Of a DNA stretch of 13,163 nt, positions 13,133 through 13,163 are shown piece by piece. The stretch is from a bacterium (GTDB taxonomy: Bacteria; UBP13; UBA5359). Positions within the stretch are counted from its first letter, which is position 1. Every line of letters begins with the position of its first letter. The notes under the pieces are model-generated. The model saw only the letters and a list, made by a program, of their open reading frames with translations, was not told the origin of the DNA and searched no databases. The translations under genes were made by a program, and so were the position numbers. The stretch covers positions 1 through 13,163 of the forward strand of contig JAQUEL010000056.1 in the NCBI GenBank assembly GCA_028685295.1, read 5' to 3'.

Positions 13133-13163
13133 TTGACTCGAACCCAATTAAAACAACTAAAAG
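13133..13163 (+). CDS. Transposase, first residues only (cut by window edge)
   Basis: Ten codons from TTG 13133 read (M)TRTQLKQLK and run off the window. AAGGAAG precedes this TTG by about 7 bases, which favours it over in-frame ATG codons at 13112 and 13103 that lack a ribosome site. The opening resembles helix-turn-helix integrase-type transposases (ISNCY/IS481-like) often found in Clostridia. Family assignment rests on ten residues and the flanking repeats and is tentative. Confidence 0.45.
   Translation, partial: MTRTQLKQLK

Larger units (their letters stand above)
13025..13163 (+). mobile_element. Left end of an insertion sequence (partial, runs off the window)
   Basis: The segment carries two near-identical 18-base direct repeats (13046-13063 and 13073-13090, 16 of 18 identical) set 27 bases apart, followed by the start of a transposase-like gene. 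Repeated GATAATGTC motifs at the end, ahead of an integrase-type transposase, are what I would expect of transposase-binding sites at an element terminus. The outer boundary near 13025 is an estimate based on where the tRNA promoter region ends; no target duplication can be checked because the other end is outside the window. Confidence 0.55.

Noticed and set aside
1-13163. CRISPR arrays, toxin-antitoxin pairs, phage or defence genes, riboswitches
   Set aside because: I looked for spaced repeats, small gene pairs, phage-type proteins and known leader structures and found none that could be supported.

Overview
The window reads as a bacterial chromosome segment, most likely from a Bacillota (Clostridia-like) host. 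The evidence for that is indirect: strong AGGAGG-type ribosome sites, a TTG-started gene, short operonic spacing and a transposase type common in that group. No ribosomal or other phylogenetic marker is present, so this is a weak inference. Eleven complete protein genes are called with good support. One further gene is cut by the left edge, one transposase gene is cut by the right edge, and one tRNA gene is present. All protein genes lie on the minus strand except a lone PAP2 phosphatase gene at 7697-8245 and the transposase start at the right edge.

Reading in the direction of transcription (right to left): an insertion-sequence end (about 13025-13163) abuts the promoter of tRNA-Val(TAC) at 12898-12973. 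Next come an FAD-dependent oxidoreductase (12775-11582), a Gfo/Idh/MocA dehydrogenase (11300-10314), and two sugar-phosphate isomerase/epimerase-type TIM barrels (10263-9409 and 9203-8271). The PAP2 gene then sits convergent to the second barrel and divergent from the next block. That block is a DUF4380/mutarotase-like protein (7567-6644), an amidohydrolase (6636-5842) and an AraC-type regulator (5829-4990), tightly packed. After a 153-base gap come a second Gfo/Idh/MocA dehydrogenase (4836-3730) and a second amidohydrolase (3693-2815). After another 228 bases come an MFS transporter (2586-1267) and an M55 D-aminopeptidase-like protein (1252-458). The left end holds decayed gene fragments (307-436) and the first 64 codons of a DegT-type PLP aminotransferase (192-1).

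Together this looks like an accessory carbohydrate- or glycoside-catabolism locus under AraC control. Two NAD(P)-dependent sugar dehydrogenases with two metal-dependent TIM barrels match the chemistry of 3-keto-glycoside pathways (oxidise C3, then epimerise or eliminate/hydrate, then reduce), as in E. coli ycj, levoglucosan lgd and C-glycoside dgp systems. An FAD oxidoreductase, a mutarotase-like protein and two amidohydrolases accompany them. The substrate cannot be read from the sequence. The most unusual direct observation is a hybrid relic at 307-436: the start of an amidohydrolase gene run into the end of an araC gene, each closely resembling an intact gene in the same window.
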